Of a stretch of 64,000 nucleotides of DNA, positions 33,975-46,803 are shown piece by piece. The position numbers and the translations under genes were made by a program. Origin of the DNA: Pohlia nutans. Its lineage: Eukaryota > Streptophyta > Bryopsida > Bryales > Mniaceae. Positions within the stretch are counted from its first letter, which is position 1. Every line of letters starts with the position of its first letter. Below the pieces are notes generated by a model. That model searched no databases. It was not told where the DNA came from and saw only the letters and a program-made list of their open reading frames with translations. The stretch covers positions 4,342,501 through 4,406,500 of the forward strand of contig CM040093.1 in the NCBI GenBank assembly GCA_022496805.1, in the 5' to 3' direction.

Positions 33975-34337
33975 GGGCCGCTTCACACTATGGCCGTCCA
34001 AGTCGAGAGGCCGTGGGATTGAGAGTCCAAACTTTGTTGAGAGTCCAAAGAAATCTACTGAAAATAGGCATAAAATATAGTTTTCATTTTTTATGAAAAG
34101 AAATCGACGGCCTCTCGACCATAGTGACGGGTCTTGCAAAATGTAGGACCCAAACTTCCTCTTGAGAGGCTGTCACCTTGGTCAAAAAGTGTTGCCATGT
34201 AAGCATTTTGAAGGTCCACGGCCTTTGGACTTTGGCCTCTAGTGTGAAGGGTCGAGAGGCCGAAACCATGGTTTCTTGCAATTTGATTGGTGGAAATCGA
34301 CGGCCTCTCGACCTTCGGCCATAGTGTGAAGCGGCCC
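33975..34337. mobile_element. PIF/Harbinger-like MITE, 3-bp TCA duplication
   Basis: 363 bp with ends GGGCCGCTTCACACTATGGC and GCCATAGTGTGAAGCGGCCC, a perfect 20-bp inverted pair. TCA flanks both sides. The motif TCGACGGCCTCTCGACC recurs in direct and inverted form inside. Terminal sequence is related to the element at 26112. Confidence 0.8.
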
Positions 34338-34434
34338 TCAGTCTGGGGATTCCACTTAAGTTACGGTATGTAGGAGTGTAGTGTACTTTGTTCTTTCTCG
34401 GTGAGTGAATGAGTGTTTGTCGCCGTGCCCCGAC

Positions 34435-35316
34435 TTGACCCCTAAAGGTTGGACCTATGACCGTGGAATTATCTATAACACAATACAGCTCGGTTTGTCT
34501 CACTCGACCGTTCCGCGCTGGAATCCGTCAACGAGACAACCCAAGCTCAAAAACAAGTGGTTGTCCTTCGTCTGCGTTCCTTCTTTCTGCAATGTGCTCA
34601 ACGGCACGGGTCCCACTAGTGCTTTACATGTCACACTTAATTTTGCCACTATAAATAATACAAGAATTCACATGTATATTTTTAGTAGATGAAGCTACAT
34701 GTCTACTACAAATCACAATTTCTTCATAAATTTTGGTGAAAATTTTGAAATTATTATGATTTTTTGAATTGATTGTAAAAAAATTCATATCAATTACAAA
34801 TATGTACTAAAAATTTCCAATTTTTTTACCAACGGTGTAAATTACAATTAAAAAGTTTAGTTAATGAAAATCATCCGTGTATCTGAATTTAGACTTTTTT
34901 GCTATACCATGGTAATACTCACCAAACTTCTAACTACAATAAAACAATCAATTTTCAAAGTTTTTCAAAAATCCAAAATGGAGTAGAAACTAGACTTGGC
35001 AAAATTCATTGTATTAGTGAAGCTCAAATGCAATAGAACTCATTTTCATGGCCTGAATATAGTTTAAGTAGAAAAAGTAGAAAAATCCAAAATACACTAC
35101 ATGGTGAACCATTTTTACGACTCTTTTTGTAGTTGGGACCCCATACAAAATCTCAAAATAGCTTGAATGATCTGCATTTAACTTGAAGAAGTGGCATGAC
35201 CAAGCAAAATCCTTCACCAAAAGAATTGGATGGAAATCATCTACGTAGCAATTGGAAGTGAATAGTTAGTTCCATTCATAAGCTAGATTTTGGTTTGGGT
35301 AGCGTTTAGGGGTTAA
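34435..35316 (-). mobile_element. TTAA-element family F, copy 1
   Basis: Starts TTGACCCCTAAAGGTTGGAC and ends AGCGTTTAGGGGTTAA. The body is the reverse complement of 50090-51152. At about 34690 it preserves the empty site (TTCATCTACTAAAA) of the 326-bp element nested in the other copy. About 170 bp near 34460-34630 have no match in the other copy. The right TTAA is shared with family G. Confidence 0.75.
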
Positions 35317-35812
35317 GCGTGCAAGGAGCCCCGTGGGGCTATGCTTGATCATTTTTCAGTCCAACGTTGATTTTCACCTAGTTCCTAATTTCAAATGAAA
35401 ATGGTCCCAACTAAGAAAGTGTGGGGGGGCTACCTTCTACTTTCTAGTCCAATTTACCGTTCTTCAAAATTGTTAAAACTATGTTATTTATGGCACTTTA
35501 AAGTTCAAAACCCTAAAATTCCAATATACACTACAAAAAATGTTTTTTTTTTATTGAATTTCACCTACAACTTGTTGTTCATCACTCTTATTGACATTTC
35601 CCCTAAAAAATTCATACTATTATAAGCTTTTTGTAATTACTATGATTTTTACAAGAAAAAAGCTTTGAAAAACCTTATAAAACTTGTTTTTATTTAAATA
35701 ATGTTGGAAAAAAATCAGAATAAATCGGTTTTAAATACCTTACATGAGAAAAATACCAAAAAGATATAATATATTTTAAAATGTCAGGAATTGATGAGGT
35801 TTGACTGGGCAA
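35313..35812 (-). mobile_element. TTAA-element family G, truncated copy
   Basis: Starts TTAAGCGTGCAAGGAGCCCC and runs parallel to the reverse complement of 56932-57484, up to GATGAGGTTTGACT. The final part of about 30 bp and the second terminus are missing. Confidence 0.65.
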
Positions 35813-35830
35813 TTGTACTATATCCTTGTT

Positions 35831-35980
35831 TACTCAAAACTCTTTTATATCACCCCTTTGGTAACCATTGTATTATATGTGAGTTCAGAACTCTTTTATA
35901 TCATCCCTTTGGTAACCACTCTATTGTACATGAGTTCATAACTCTTTTATATCAACCCTTTGGCAACCATTGTATGGTAG
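35831..35980. repeat. 51-bp minisatellite, about three copies
   Basis: AACTCTTTTATATCANCCCTTTGG starts at 35838, 35889 and 35940. The 51-bp period equals 17 codons, so the plus frame 35791-36078 shows three LYHPFGNH repeats. There is no recognisable domain beyond them. Confidence 0.75.
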
Positions 35981-36281
35981 CATATCTCCCAAACTGTGCA
36001 CCTGGTGGCTGCATTCTTGATATTTTTGAAAAGCTCTTAAAGAGAAGGGATGCACCAACATCGTTTTGTGACTTTTGAACTTAAAGTGTGAAAGCTATGG
36101 ATTTTTAATTGAATTTTGTCACAATAAATTGAATTCATTATATTTAATTAATTATTTTAAATATAGAATAAAAGCAAAAGTATAGTTAAATCATAGGGTC
36201 AAGAGCACACAACCACACTAGTTCAAACTGACGTAGAATGAAAGGACGTGGTTTTGTAACCAAAATCTTCAGTTTGTCTTT

Positions 36282-36673
36282 TTAACCCTTAAACATCAAG
36301 AGGGTTTGGGCGGGGCAGCCTGGAAGGCATCTACATTTTCGGAGGCGAAAAAAAAAAAAAAAAAAAAAAAAATGAAAAAATGAAAAAACGGCTCTGCTGG
36401 CCAGCATTGTTGTGGCATTGTAGCACTGCGGCACTTTTCAAGAAACGACCTCTGCTGCCCCAACCTCAACTCCTGTTCATTTTGATAACTTTGATTGCTT
36501 ACCAATGACTTCACAATCTCTCAAATGAGGATCAAATTTGCAATCTAGATCGCTTTTTCAGTAGCATTCCAACGCACCAATCCTCACTTGATTTGGTTGA
36601 CAAAATCTACTTTTTTCCTCAATTATTCCTTTATAACAAGCCCGTGGGGCTTGCTTTGACGTTTAAGGGTTAA
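36282..36673 (+). mobile_element. TTAA-element family A, copy 3
   Basis: 392 bp from TTAACCCTTAAACATCAAG to TTTGACGTTTAAGGGTTAA, with a poly(A) run near 36350 and the palindrome AAGCCCGTGGGGCTT near the right end. Confidence 0.85.
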
Positions 36674-37112
36674 TTGTTTAGTGATTAATGTGCATAGTAT
36701 ATGACCTTATTTCAAAAAGAGAGAAAGAATAAAAATGGTTTAAAATTTAAATCTTCTTTCACCTCTAAAAGTAATTTTGTAATTTTAAGTTTTTTTTTGC
36801 ATGAGATTTGAAAATCTTTCAATATAAGAGGTTGTACCAAGGTGTAGGAAGTTGAAAAAGAAAAAATGTATCGTGCTAAAATTTTCAAACCTCAATCGTA
36901 CACAATAGACTGACTTATTCTGAGTTTCATTCAATTTTTTAAAAAGAAGTGAATTCAAGTAAACTTTCAGCTCAAATTTTGATTTTCTTCATTCAAAATT
37001 TTATTGTTTAGGTTATGTTTAACTATGTAAAAAAAATTCAATATGTGGTCAAGAGTGAGAGGAGTTTTACATATGCAACATGCATTGTTAGTACCAACAA
37101 ATTGCATTTCGT

Positions 37113-37675
37113 ATAATCCCTAAGTGACTAAATGACCATTGTATGGTTGCTATCCTATTTTTACAAGCTGCCCAAGATGAAAAAATATATTTATAAAAAA
37201 CAAAATATTTTTAAATAGAAAATCAAGTCTACTTTTCAACCCAATTAGAATCATGTCAATCCGAGTTAAACTCCACCAAGGATAATTTTTCAAAAACAAA
37301 GACTTCGATATTGTTCTAGTGTTATAAAATTTACTATTTGGGGAAACTAATGATGTTCTCTCCTTTGAATTTAAAAATAAATAAATTAGAATCAAATGTC
37401 TCTTTTAACCAATCATACCAAATTTCAAATTTTAAAAATAAAATTTGTAATTTTGGTGAATATTAAATGGTAAATGCTTCTAAATTCATTAAATGAGTAT
37501 CTAAAACATTTTTTTAGAATTTGACCATATGGATAATTACTAAACATTGTGCTTCTCATTTTCTCTTTTGGAACAAACTTCATCAAAGTTGCAAAAGAAC
37601 ATTTTCAAACACATCTTATAACATTTTATAAACACATCTAGGTTTTGCCTTACCCCTCTATCATTTAGGGGATAA
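37113..37675 (-). mobile_element. TTAA-element family B, copy flanked by ATAA
   Basis: A reverse-orientation copy of the 41065 type. The left flank is ATAA then TCCCTAAGTGAC, and the right end is CATTTAGGGG then ATAA. The same non-TTAA tetranucleotide on both sides suggests a 4-bp target duplication. Confidence 0.75.
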
Positions 37676-39309
37676 AACAAGTGATTCTTTTTCCTTTTTA
37701 AAAATAAATAAAATTTTATCTTAATTTTATCTATATTTATTTATTTTATTTTTTAAAAACACCCAAACAAACTTGACTCTTAAACTTACAACTAAGAAAA
37801 TATTTGGAATTTTATAACCCTAACATTTTTTTAAAGATTTGAATTTTTATAAATTGCCAATATCTTTATCTTTTGTTTAAGCAACTTTTTGAATTTAAAT
37901 CAATAATTGGGCAAGCATGTGCCAACCCCGTGATCTTCAGTTGACGCACGCTAATTGGGTGTTGTTGAATTATTTCAATTCAATTCTAAAAGATGTTGGA
38001 TGCACAAATGGGACGAGAGGATGATAATTCATGGATGCTACGCCTTGCCTTGTCCTTTCATCCACATTGGATGATGAATGTTGAATATTAGGACTACAAC
38101 ATTCTCACTTGAGTGTAGCATGCTCCAACTTTTAATTTTTTTTCTCTAAAAAGAAACTGGACTTCTACTTCCTTCAAAATAGATGAGGACGACATTTTTT
38201 GGATGAGAAGTAAGCAATTGATGCTTGGACCCGTCATAATATTCTTACCCTCCAAACAAATAGCCAATTTTTGCTACAATTGCTTAATCCAAACAAATAC
38301 TATTTTATTTTATTTTTTACAATTAGTAAGTTCGATAATAAATGATGAAGATTCTTTTGCTTTAGCACACTAGGAGACAAGTGATTGGTTGATATAGTGA
38401 GTTGTACAAGTGGGTAATCAAGTGATCTGCTCTCTAAATCAGTAGCCTTTAGGGTGTTTGCATAGTACGGTTCACCACATTGAGGGAATTTTGGATTGTG
38501 CAATATCGGGCCTTTTGGTGCACATTTGTGCATTTTGTCTAAAAAGCTAATTTTTAATTCAATCTGAAAAATATGTGGCAATGATACAATGAAAATTGAA
38601 GTGAACTTACTTTTAAAATTGGGTATGTATTAACCATAGAATAAAATCTTCGTTTGCCAAATGATTCTATCTTGAAGATTTCAAATATCAAAACTCTCAT
38701 TCTAAAACAATTTGACCAATTTATGATCATACTTTGAAAGTAAATATAGTCCATGTTTGATTCTATATTTTATATTTCTTAAATAAGCCCACATGCAAAA
38801 TTTCTTTCTCGAGCACATTCAAAATAAATATCCATCAAAAACGTTTTTAAATAGAGAAAAAATTAAGATCTACCAAAAATAATAGATTTTTAGGTTTTTA
38901 AAATGAAAAAAATGAAAAAAATTGAACACGTTTTTCTTTACATATTTGAACATTGGGAAATTTTATATCTCAAAATTCCATCCACAATCCTCTTTTCTCC
39001 TTCTCTTTAAATTTTTTTAGTGCACTTTTGCACTGCGATGAGGCACTAGTTTTATACATAAACATTAATTTAGTTACATATATGCTATTTTTAATCTCTC
39101 AGTTTTTGACATTGGTAAAGGACGTTACTTCAATAAAAATAGTCTAATTTTTTTTGGATAACTTCTACCACCAATTTCTATTTTTAATTTTCTAAAATTT
39201 TAAATCAATTGTGTGCATTGCAACCCAAAAGTTGGTGAACCGTACCATGCAACACCCCGTACTAGTGATGAAATTTTAATGTAATGATCATGTACGAGTG
39301 TAGATGTTC
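37676..39309. other. AT-rich intergenic, nothing recognised
   Basis: No gene. The segment 38370-38420 (GGAGACAAGTGATTGGTTG and GTGAGTTG) recurs near 42000-42050, a minor dispersed repeat. Confidence 0.4.
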
Positions 39310-39312
39310 TTA

Positions 39313-39795
39313 GGGCCTCTTTACACTAGAGGCAAAAAGTCATTGAGAGAAAATCTCAGCCAATGGGAGTTTCAAAAATTAAGACCATGGGAATGTTCCT
39401 TTACACTTGACATTTTCAAAATTTCAAAGGAAACGGGAATAGAGAATGACGTGGACCTCACTTTTGTTTCTGGTGGCAAAAAAAGTGAGCACACAAATGT
39501 TGAGCCCTCTAAATTTTTGTCACGCTCAACAAATTAAAAGAGGTAGGTCTGCAAATTCCAAGGGACCACTATTTTTAGATTATTTTTGTTTTATTTTTTG
39601 ATAAAAGCACTGAAGTTACGAGCTAACTTCATTTAGAAAATACATTAAAAAAATGTTAGTAGTCAATTTTGTGGCCCCTTCTTACTTTACAGTACATCCA
39701 AAGGATTTAACTTCTAAAGGCCAACCTTTAGAACACAAGCCATGGTCCTTCAGAGGTTTTTTCTATAGCCTCTCAACTCAAGTGTATAGATGGCT
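39313..39795. mobile_element. Decayed PIF/Harbinger-like element
   Basis: Left end GGGCCTCTTTACACTAGAGG after TTA. Right end, in reverse complement, AGCCATCTATACACTTGAG, followed by TTA. Weaker than the elements at 26112 and 33975. Confidence 0.45.
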
Positions 39796-39883
39796 TTAGA
39801 GTACCCACTTTGAAATTTCATGGAAATAGGAAATTAACATACAAAACTTGTGTGCTTGTGCCTTTAAATTCCATATTCTTCCA

Positions 39884-40014
39884 CTCGTAGAAAAGATGGC
39901 ATTGGCTAGGGAGGTGCCCAAGAAAGTGGTGCCCAAGAAAGTGGTGCCCAATTCCAAGCATAGCTACGTCACTTACATAGGCACTTTTCTCGATAGTGCC
40001 ACCTTTTCTACTAG
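39884..40014. mobile_element. CACTA-like mini-element
   Basis: 131 bp with ends CACTCGTAGAAAAGATGGCA and GTGCCACCTTTTCTACTAGT. It contains a short tandem duplication, CCAAGAAAGTGGTGC, twice. Related to 27466 and 47255. Confidence 0.6.
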
Positions 40015-40254
40015 TATTTCCAATTGTGCTACACTGAAATTCATAAAGTGAAGACACCTAAAAATGCTACTGAGCACGATTTTTATTATGAAACTTGTTA
40101 TCTTTTTTATTTTCTTGTTGACATCTCAAAGAGGATTTCAATGCACCAAAGAATGTGTCATTTGAATATTTGAGTTAACCGCAAACAAAAGAGGAGTTGA
40201 AGAGGAGTTTCCTCTCTATAATTATATTTTCTGACAATCATGGTTCATGAATAG

Positions 40255-40400
40255 TTTCTATAGTCGAGGCTCTTGGCTTGGGGGAGTGTGTGGGAATTCT
40301 CCTCTAGCATTGGGGAGGTCACGAGTTCCACACCCTGTGGTGGCGCAAGGCCTTGCTTTAGATTATTCTTGAACTCACCATAGACTAGTTTTGCAGTCAT
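40255..40400 (+). repeat. Dispersed SINE-like repeat, copy 3
   Basis: CTCTAGCATTGGGGAGGTCA, CGAGTTCCACACCC and AAGGCCTTGCTTTAGATTAT. Just upstream, CTTGGCTTGGGGGAG could be a degenerate A box. Confidence 0.45.
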
Positions 40401-41064
40401 TTTTTGGTAAATGTTCTAATTTTTTTCAGAAGTAAATATAAATTGAGAGGATGTATATTTGGTGAATATGGCACTTTTGGGACAATCACACATTTGTGTG
40501 TCCCACCATTTCTCATGACAAAGAACTTCAATATGTTTTTGAGATTTGAAAGTTGGGGGTGCTTCACAACTCCTAGGTTGAAGTTTGCCAAACCTCTCTC
40601 CTTAAACGATTTGTGATTTGTTTCCTTGCAATGGATTAAATTTCCATTTGTTTCCCTAAAAAAATTATTGGTTGAAAGCAAAGTTTTATTTCCTCCTAGC
40701 TAATGAAAGTGTAAAAATAAAAATAAAACCAACACATTTGGGATTCAAGGTTTCACTATGTGAAGACCAAAGTATCAACAATCTAAGTTTCAAGTTCTAC
40801 TTGCCAAGTCATTAATCCTTTCCAACTTCTTAATTCATTTCAAAATCTCAAATTTTTCTCTTTTGTCATCTTTAGCGATAGATTCAACAAAATATTGTAT
40901 TATATATCTAAGACATACTTCAAAAGTATTACTTCAAAAGTTGGATATAACAACATTTTGTTTTTTTATTCTCTCTATTATATTCTTCTCACAAACCAAT
41001 GGATAACTTTAGCTAAAAAATAATATTATAAAATTGATAATACATTTTTGTTGTTCTTGTTCTC

Positions 41065-41595
41065 TTAACCCTTAAACGACAAAGGGAGTAAGGGCAAAAC
41101 CTAGATGTGTTATAAAATGTTACTTTTGCAACTTTGATGAAGTTTGGTTCAGAAGAGAAGCACGATGTTTAGTAATTATCTGTACAATCAAACTTCCAAA
41201 AAAATGTTTTAGATACTCATTTAATGAATTTTGAAGCATTTATCATTTAATCTTCACCAAAATTACAAATTATATTTTTTAAATTTAAATTTTGATATGA
41301 TTGCTTAAAACTAGACATTCTATTCCAAAATAATAAAAAAACAATTTTTACAAATGCGAGAATGTCATTAGTTTCCGTAAATAATAAATTTTATAACACT
41401 AGGACAATATATTTTTGAGAGATACTCCTTGGTGGAGTTTAATTTGGATTGACATAATTCAAATTGGATTGGAAAGTAGACTTATTTCTGATCTGAAAAT
41501 AAATTTTATTTATTTATTTATTTAATTTTTCATTTGAACAACCCGTAAAAAAGAGCAACGCCTACAAAATGGTCATGCAGTCACTTAGGGATTAA
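41065..41595 (+). mobile_element. TTAA-element family B, copy 4
   Basis: 531 bp from TTAACCCTTAAACGAC to CACTTAGGGATTAA, with GGAGTAAGGGCAAAACCTAG at the start. Confidence 0.8.
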
Positions 41596-42585
41596 CAATA
41601 AAATTTGGTGATTTATTGTAATTAATTTTTTAAAATGAAATCAAAACTAAAATTCCAAATCTACAAACTTTTAAAAGATATCTGCTACAAATTAATAATG
41701 ATATCACTTTAGGTGTCAAATATTTGTCATTAATTAATCTTAAATTATATGTCATGTGACAAAAAAATTCCAACAAAGACTTGTGGGTACTACATATATA
41801 GAATTTTATATAATTTTATTTATTTGTTTTTCCCAATGTATTATGCAAACTTTGAGTATTTTGAAGTTTGCATACTTTGAAAATTTCCTAAAAATTATCT
41901 ATTGCAAAGTAGAAAAAAATTCTTTGTTACTCCTCCTACAACCTAAATTTTATGCTTACAATCATAAGGGTTCAACAAAAAAATAAAATTCTTAATTGGG
42001 AGACAAGTGATTGGTTAGAAGTTAATATAAGGTAGTGAGTTGCACGGGTGGGGTAGTCAAGTGACCTACTCTCTACATAAATGGGCCTCAATAGTGATGA
42101 AGTTTTAATGTGATGAAATTAGAATACGAGTAGAGATGCTCTAACATGCCACTTGGGTTCCAACACTTTTTTAGCTAGAGAACTATAGCCAAAAAACATA
42201 ATTATTTTTAGAATAGCTAAATTTGGACCAAAAACTCATTCCCTCATCGCCAACATATTCATCCATGTTGACATACTTTCATCCATTTTGGCAAATTTTC
42301 GTTCAATTATGATGACTTCATCTAAAATCAAGATGAAAATGCTACAATGTTTGTTCCACCCGTTAGAGAAATGAAAAATTGCATTTTTTATTTTTATTTT
42401 TTCCAGAGGAATAAAATTTGCTGATGTTAAAAATAATAATAAATTTTCGGTGTATGCGACCTTCATAAATTCAATGGGGTTTCATCCTCTTGTTTCAAAA
42501 ATAATAATAATAATAATATTCAAAATATTGAAGGAAAAAAAATCCCTGACTGGGTCCACTCTTGACAAGATATTGCATGTACCAG
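41596..42585. other. AT-rich intergenic, nothing recognised
   Basis: Short AAT repeats (42430 and 42502) and no gene. Contains the minor repeat shared with 38370. Confidence 0.4.
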
Positions 42586-42601
42586 CCAGCCCAGCCCTTT
42601 T

Positions 42602-42887
42602 TTTTTTTTTTTTTTTTTTGAGTCAAATGGTGAAATCCCATTGCCATAAGAAGATACACCGCTGCAAAACCAGGCCTAGAGAACCAGGCCAGCGAGGGAA
42701 ATTTTTGGATTTTTGTACCTGATAAACCTGAGAACCAAACTGAGGCGACCTAAAACCACATAAAACCTAAAACCGCATACCAAGACTACCCTAACCTGCC
42801 TCTAATAGGGATTCTGTGGTTCCAACTGATACTCTCATTAAGTATTGTACAGAATAGCTCTGTGCGATGCCACGTTCGCTACCCTAA
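42602..42887 (-). mobile_element. Poly(A)-tailed retroposon with 16-bp duplication
   Basis: CCAGCCCAGCCCTTTT flanks both sides (42586-42601 and 42888-42903). Read on the minus strand the insert ends TTTCACCATTTGACTC plus a run of about 19 A. This tail is shared with 60202-60285. No reverse-transcriptase frame, so it is a SINE or a 5'-truncated LINE. Confidence 0.7.
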
Positions 42888-43524
42888 CCAGCCCAGCCCT
42901 TTTCAGTTGACAATCACTGCCTTCCCATGCCCTTGGAGCCTCTTCATCAACTCTACCAAAAACTTAATTTCTTTTCAATAAGTACACTGCCAATCCAATT
43001 ACACTTTTCAGTGCAAATACCATGGGCCGCACTAATTCTAAAGAGATTACTTTTACCAAACTCATAATAAAAAATATAAAAATTAAAAGAATTAAAACAT
43101 AAAACAGAAAACATTTGGTGAATTTTCACCAAAATCTTACATGATTTTGGCAATAGCTACTTTTACACTAGAAAAATTGGACCAAAAAGTGGATGAAATT
43201 GTACAAGTCCTTTGAAAAGAATTTTAGAATCTGCAATAGATGAATGAGCATGCTTTATAATAGACAAATTTATGGGTGAACACATGTAAAAGGATGATTC
43301 TATCCATTTCCCCCATATCTGGCTACACTCCTTGGTGTGTGTCGCTCTACCAACGGAAAAGCGATTTTAAAAAAAAAAATAGTTACTCAAAATCTTCAAT
43401 AGCGAGAAGACATCGTCAACTTTTGAAGATAATTTAACCCACACTATAATTGATCATTACTAATTCATTCTTCACAGTATTTGCAAAGAAAGGTATACCT
43501 GCAAAAGTAACATAGAGCAATGCG

Positions 43525-43690
43525 TATACCATACCCGGCTGTCATGGTCGACATCGCATGCCCAATAAATTATTATTTTTGGAAAATTCCTTTTCAACAA
43601 AATGTCAAATTCTATGAATATTCTTCAAAATTCTTTTTTCACCATACAAAATAGATTTTCTTTCCCCAAATCTTTTTAGCGATCTCTTCT
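43525..43690 (-). mobile_element. Family R element, copy 2
   Basis: ATACCATACCCGGCTGTCAT and ACCATACAAAATAGATTTTC match other R copies. It serves as the uninterrupted reference for the R copy split by a retroposon at 59438. Confidence 0.5.
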
Positions 43691-43691
43691 T

Positions 43692-44241
43692 ATAACCCCT
43701 AAGCGCTCAAACGACCATTTTCTGGTCGCTGCCCGAATTTAACGGGCTGCCCGGAACAAAAAAATATTTTTTTGAAAAAATAAAAAATATTTTAAAATAC
43801 TACATCAAGTCTACTTTCCAACCCAATTTGATTTATGGCAATCCGAGTTAAACTCCACCCGGGAGAATTTTACAAAGTAGATCATCTCAACATTGTCTTA
43901 GTGTTATAAAATTTGCTATTTGGGGAAAGTAATGATGATTCCTCCATCATTTCTTTTGCTTTTTTGAAGTTAACAATAGATAGCCCAACTTTAACCAATC
44001 ATACTAAACTTTGAACTCTAAAATTGAAAATTATAATTTATACAAATTTTCAAAGGTTAATGCTTTTAAATTCATTAAAAAATGATCTAAAGTTATTTTT
44101 GGAAGTTTGACCGTATGGATAATTTGTAGAGATGATACTCTACATTTTGTCTATTGAACCAAACTTCATCAAACATATGGAAGGCACATATTATAACACA
44201 TCTATGTTTTGTCCAATACCCCTCGGGCTTTTAGGGGATAA
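43692..44241 (-). mobile_element. TTAA-element family B, second copy flanked by ATAA
   Basis: 550 bp, reverse orientation of 4325. ATAA then CCCCTAAGCG on the left, TTTTAGGGG then ATAA on the right. The palindrome GACCATTTTCTGGTC lies near the left end. Confidence 0.8.
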
Positions 44242-44854
44242 TTATTATCTTTGGCCAATTCTGACCGACATCTTCCGTATGGTACATGATGTGTGTCGGT
44301 TGCCGCTCGGTTGATTACCGTACTGTACTACAGATACTCATTGTAAATCTCATGTGGTACATAGCCACATCCGCATTACTGAATGAGACGCATACAGAAT
44401 CATTTTGCAAGTGCTTTGTGAAAAGCTACTCGTCTTAAAACTTTGGTTATCTATGATCGATACTGTAGTAACTTGTTCCTTCTATTTTAGATATGGAGAG
44501 TCTATTTGCGTCACCGCCATAACATTTCATGGCCCATTCACACCAGCCTAGTGCCACTGTTGCGTTCCTGAAAGGATGGGAGGTAAAATGAAGAAACAAA
44601 AAAATATTCAAAACTTTGTCTTTTCCTGCTGCAGCTACTGTTGAGCACTGTGCAACTGCAATACACTACCACAATTATAGTCCCCTTCGTTTTTTTGCGT
44701 TATGTTGCTTTCTGTCTTGCGGTAGTGTAATTCCTTTCTGCCTATTTTAGATTTTTCTAGTTCCCTCATATTCCTTCAAAGTTATGTGACGCATGCATGC
44801 GTGCAGCAGAAATGGTGTATGTGAATGGGAATGTGTATGTGACAGGGCATTTAG
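44242..44854. other. Intergenic with one Harbinger-like terminus
   Basis: TGGCCCATTCACACCA at about 44530 matches the ends of 54822 and 55371, but no partner end is visible. Otherwise nothing recognised. Confidence 0.4.
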
Positions 44855-45010
44855 TAGCATGCACTGTCACTGCCTTGGCTCTACAGTAGATGGTGTGGAA
44901 TATTCCACTACCATCAATAGCTAAGTGGACAGGTGGAGGCTCAAGGTGATGAGTAAAGTGCACGAAGGAAAAGCAGTGGGCATGAAGGCTACTGAATGCT
45001 ATGTGCATGA
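44855..45010 (+). repeat. Dispersed repeat R2, copy 2
   Basis: AGCATGCACTGTCACTGCCT, TAGCTAAGTGGACAGGTGGA and GGGCATGAAGGCTACTGAAT. Uninterrupted, so it gives the empty site for the element at 49541. Confidence 0.6.
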
Positions 45011-45794
45011 ACTTTTTCTCGTGGAGCGTTTTTAGATTTTGCTCTCCTGCGTTGAAGGAATACATATAATAATAATAAATCACGTAGATTGATGTAAAGA
45101 AAATAGAAACACATGCAGAAGTTAAGTCGGGACTAAGTACATTTAACATGTGTGCTTAATAAAGCTATCGATATTATTTGATGCAGTTAATATTAGCCCT
45201 TTTTGCAGTTGAGTCAATTCCAGATTTCCAGGGCACTTGAAAGCTCCCAACACATGAAATTTCCCATAATGTCCAGCAGGGCTTGCTACACAGAAATCAA
45301 CAGATACTGTGGGTGGGTGAATGGCGTGGGTACATTCATCCAGTTGGACAAGTTCTCATCCATTTCCAAAATTCTCATCCTATTTGAATGAATTTTCATT
45401 CAATTCGGATCAATTTTACCACAATATTTTGAAAAAAATATTATTAGTAAAGCCTCTTGTAAATACTGTGGGCCACACTATATGGTGATTTCAATGTAGC
45501 TATTTACAAGCAAAATCCACTTCAAGTGTATCAAGGCTTACATAACATTGTTAAGTCCTAGATTTTGTATCCCTACAAAAGTTTCCAAGATTCTTTCTGT
45601 TGCTCTTTGTTTTCACATCTTAAATTTGAATTACTTGTTTGACTCCTACTAGATTCCCTCATAGAATGGCAAGTGTCATCTTTCACTCTACTTCCAAAGA
45701 AAGTTATTGCATCAGTCAAATTCAAACCAAGCAGTAGGAGAATAGAACCCTATTGTTATAGAATGTAATGTGCCATCAATTTCTCACTTCTAAG
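45011..45794. other. AT-rich intergenic, nothing recognised
   Basis: No gene and no clear repeat. Confidence 0.4.
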
Positions 45795-46221
45795 AACCAA
45801 AAGAACTAAGGATTCCTAGATTTAAAACGACTAAATCAATCCATGGAACGTGTAATTAAAATGAGACCAAATCTTATGTCACCACTCTACTCACCCCGCC
45901 GTCAAGGTCGGAAAAAACTTAATCATAAAAAGGAAGCTCAAATCTTTAGAATATATATCTGCGTGTGTGTGTGTGTGTGTGTGTGTGTCTTCTTAAAATC
46001 TAATTTCTATGGTGAAAAAATAATCTTTGAGAATATTCAGAGAATTTGGCATTTTTCGGCAAAAATAATAATTATTCGGCATGAGATGCCAACCTTGACA
46101 ATCGAGTATGGTATATGTTGGTCAAAAAATAAATTGATTTGATCAAAAGGAAGTCCACATAGAAAAAGTGTTTAGAAAAACATGAAGCCTAATTCGGGCT
46201 TCTTGGTCCTTCAAGGGTTAA
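45795..46221 (+). mobile_element. TTAA-element family D with nested family R element
   Basis: The right end CTTCTTGGTCCTTCAAGGGTTAA (46199-46221) and internal blocks match 22487-22727, while the left terminus is decayed. A family R element (45893-46113, ends ACCCCGCCGTCAAGG and CCTTGACAATCGAGT) with a GT repeat (45962-45989) sits inside. The right TTAA is shared with the next family C element. Confidence 0.6.
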
Positions 46222-46803
46222 TCCCTAACGCCTAGGCGTTCATTTTTTGGATGATGTACCGATTTCATCCAATTTATCTCATACGTCATGCACTTTTTGT
46301 AGTGTGTGTTTTTTACTATGGATTTTATGGGGAGTTAGCTTCATGCATGAGTGATCCAATTAGAAAGGAGATGATTTTTGAAAATTTTATGCTTCATTTC
46401 ATGTTGCATCCATTCACCAAAAATTTCAAAACTCTTAGTTCAAAACAATTCAAAAGTACTCTTGAAAATGTGAATTCATAGAATTAAACAACCAAAAAAT
46501 CTCCAAAAATCACAACACTTAGAGTATTACATTTCAACCCACCATAAAAAGTTTCATGTACAAATTATCAATATCTTGCTTGTAATCGAATTACAAAACA
46601 ATTTTGAATTTTAAGCTTCAAATTTATACAAAATATTGGTGATAGCAATTATAGCTATAACCGCATGGATAGAATCTAAAATTCACAATGTACAACTCTT
46701 TTATTCATACATCAAGTTCAAAATATCCCTCTTAGTTGCATCTTATAATACATCTTTGCAAAACTGCCCAATCTAGAGAGGGTTGTGGGCATTTAGGGGT
46801 TAA
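46218..46803 (-). mobile_element. TTAA-element family C, copy 1
   Basis: 586 bp from TTAATCCCTAACGCC to GGCATTTAGGGGTTAA. The near-terminal palindrome GTTCATTTTTTGGATGATG corresponds to CGTCCAAAAAATGGACG of the 58565 copy. Confidence 0.8.
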
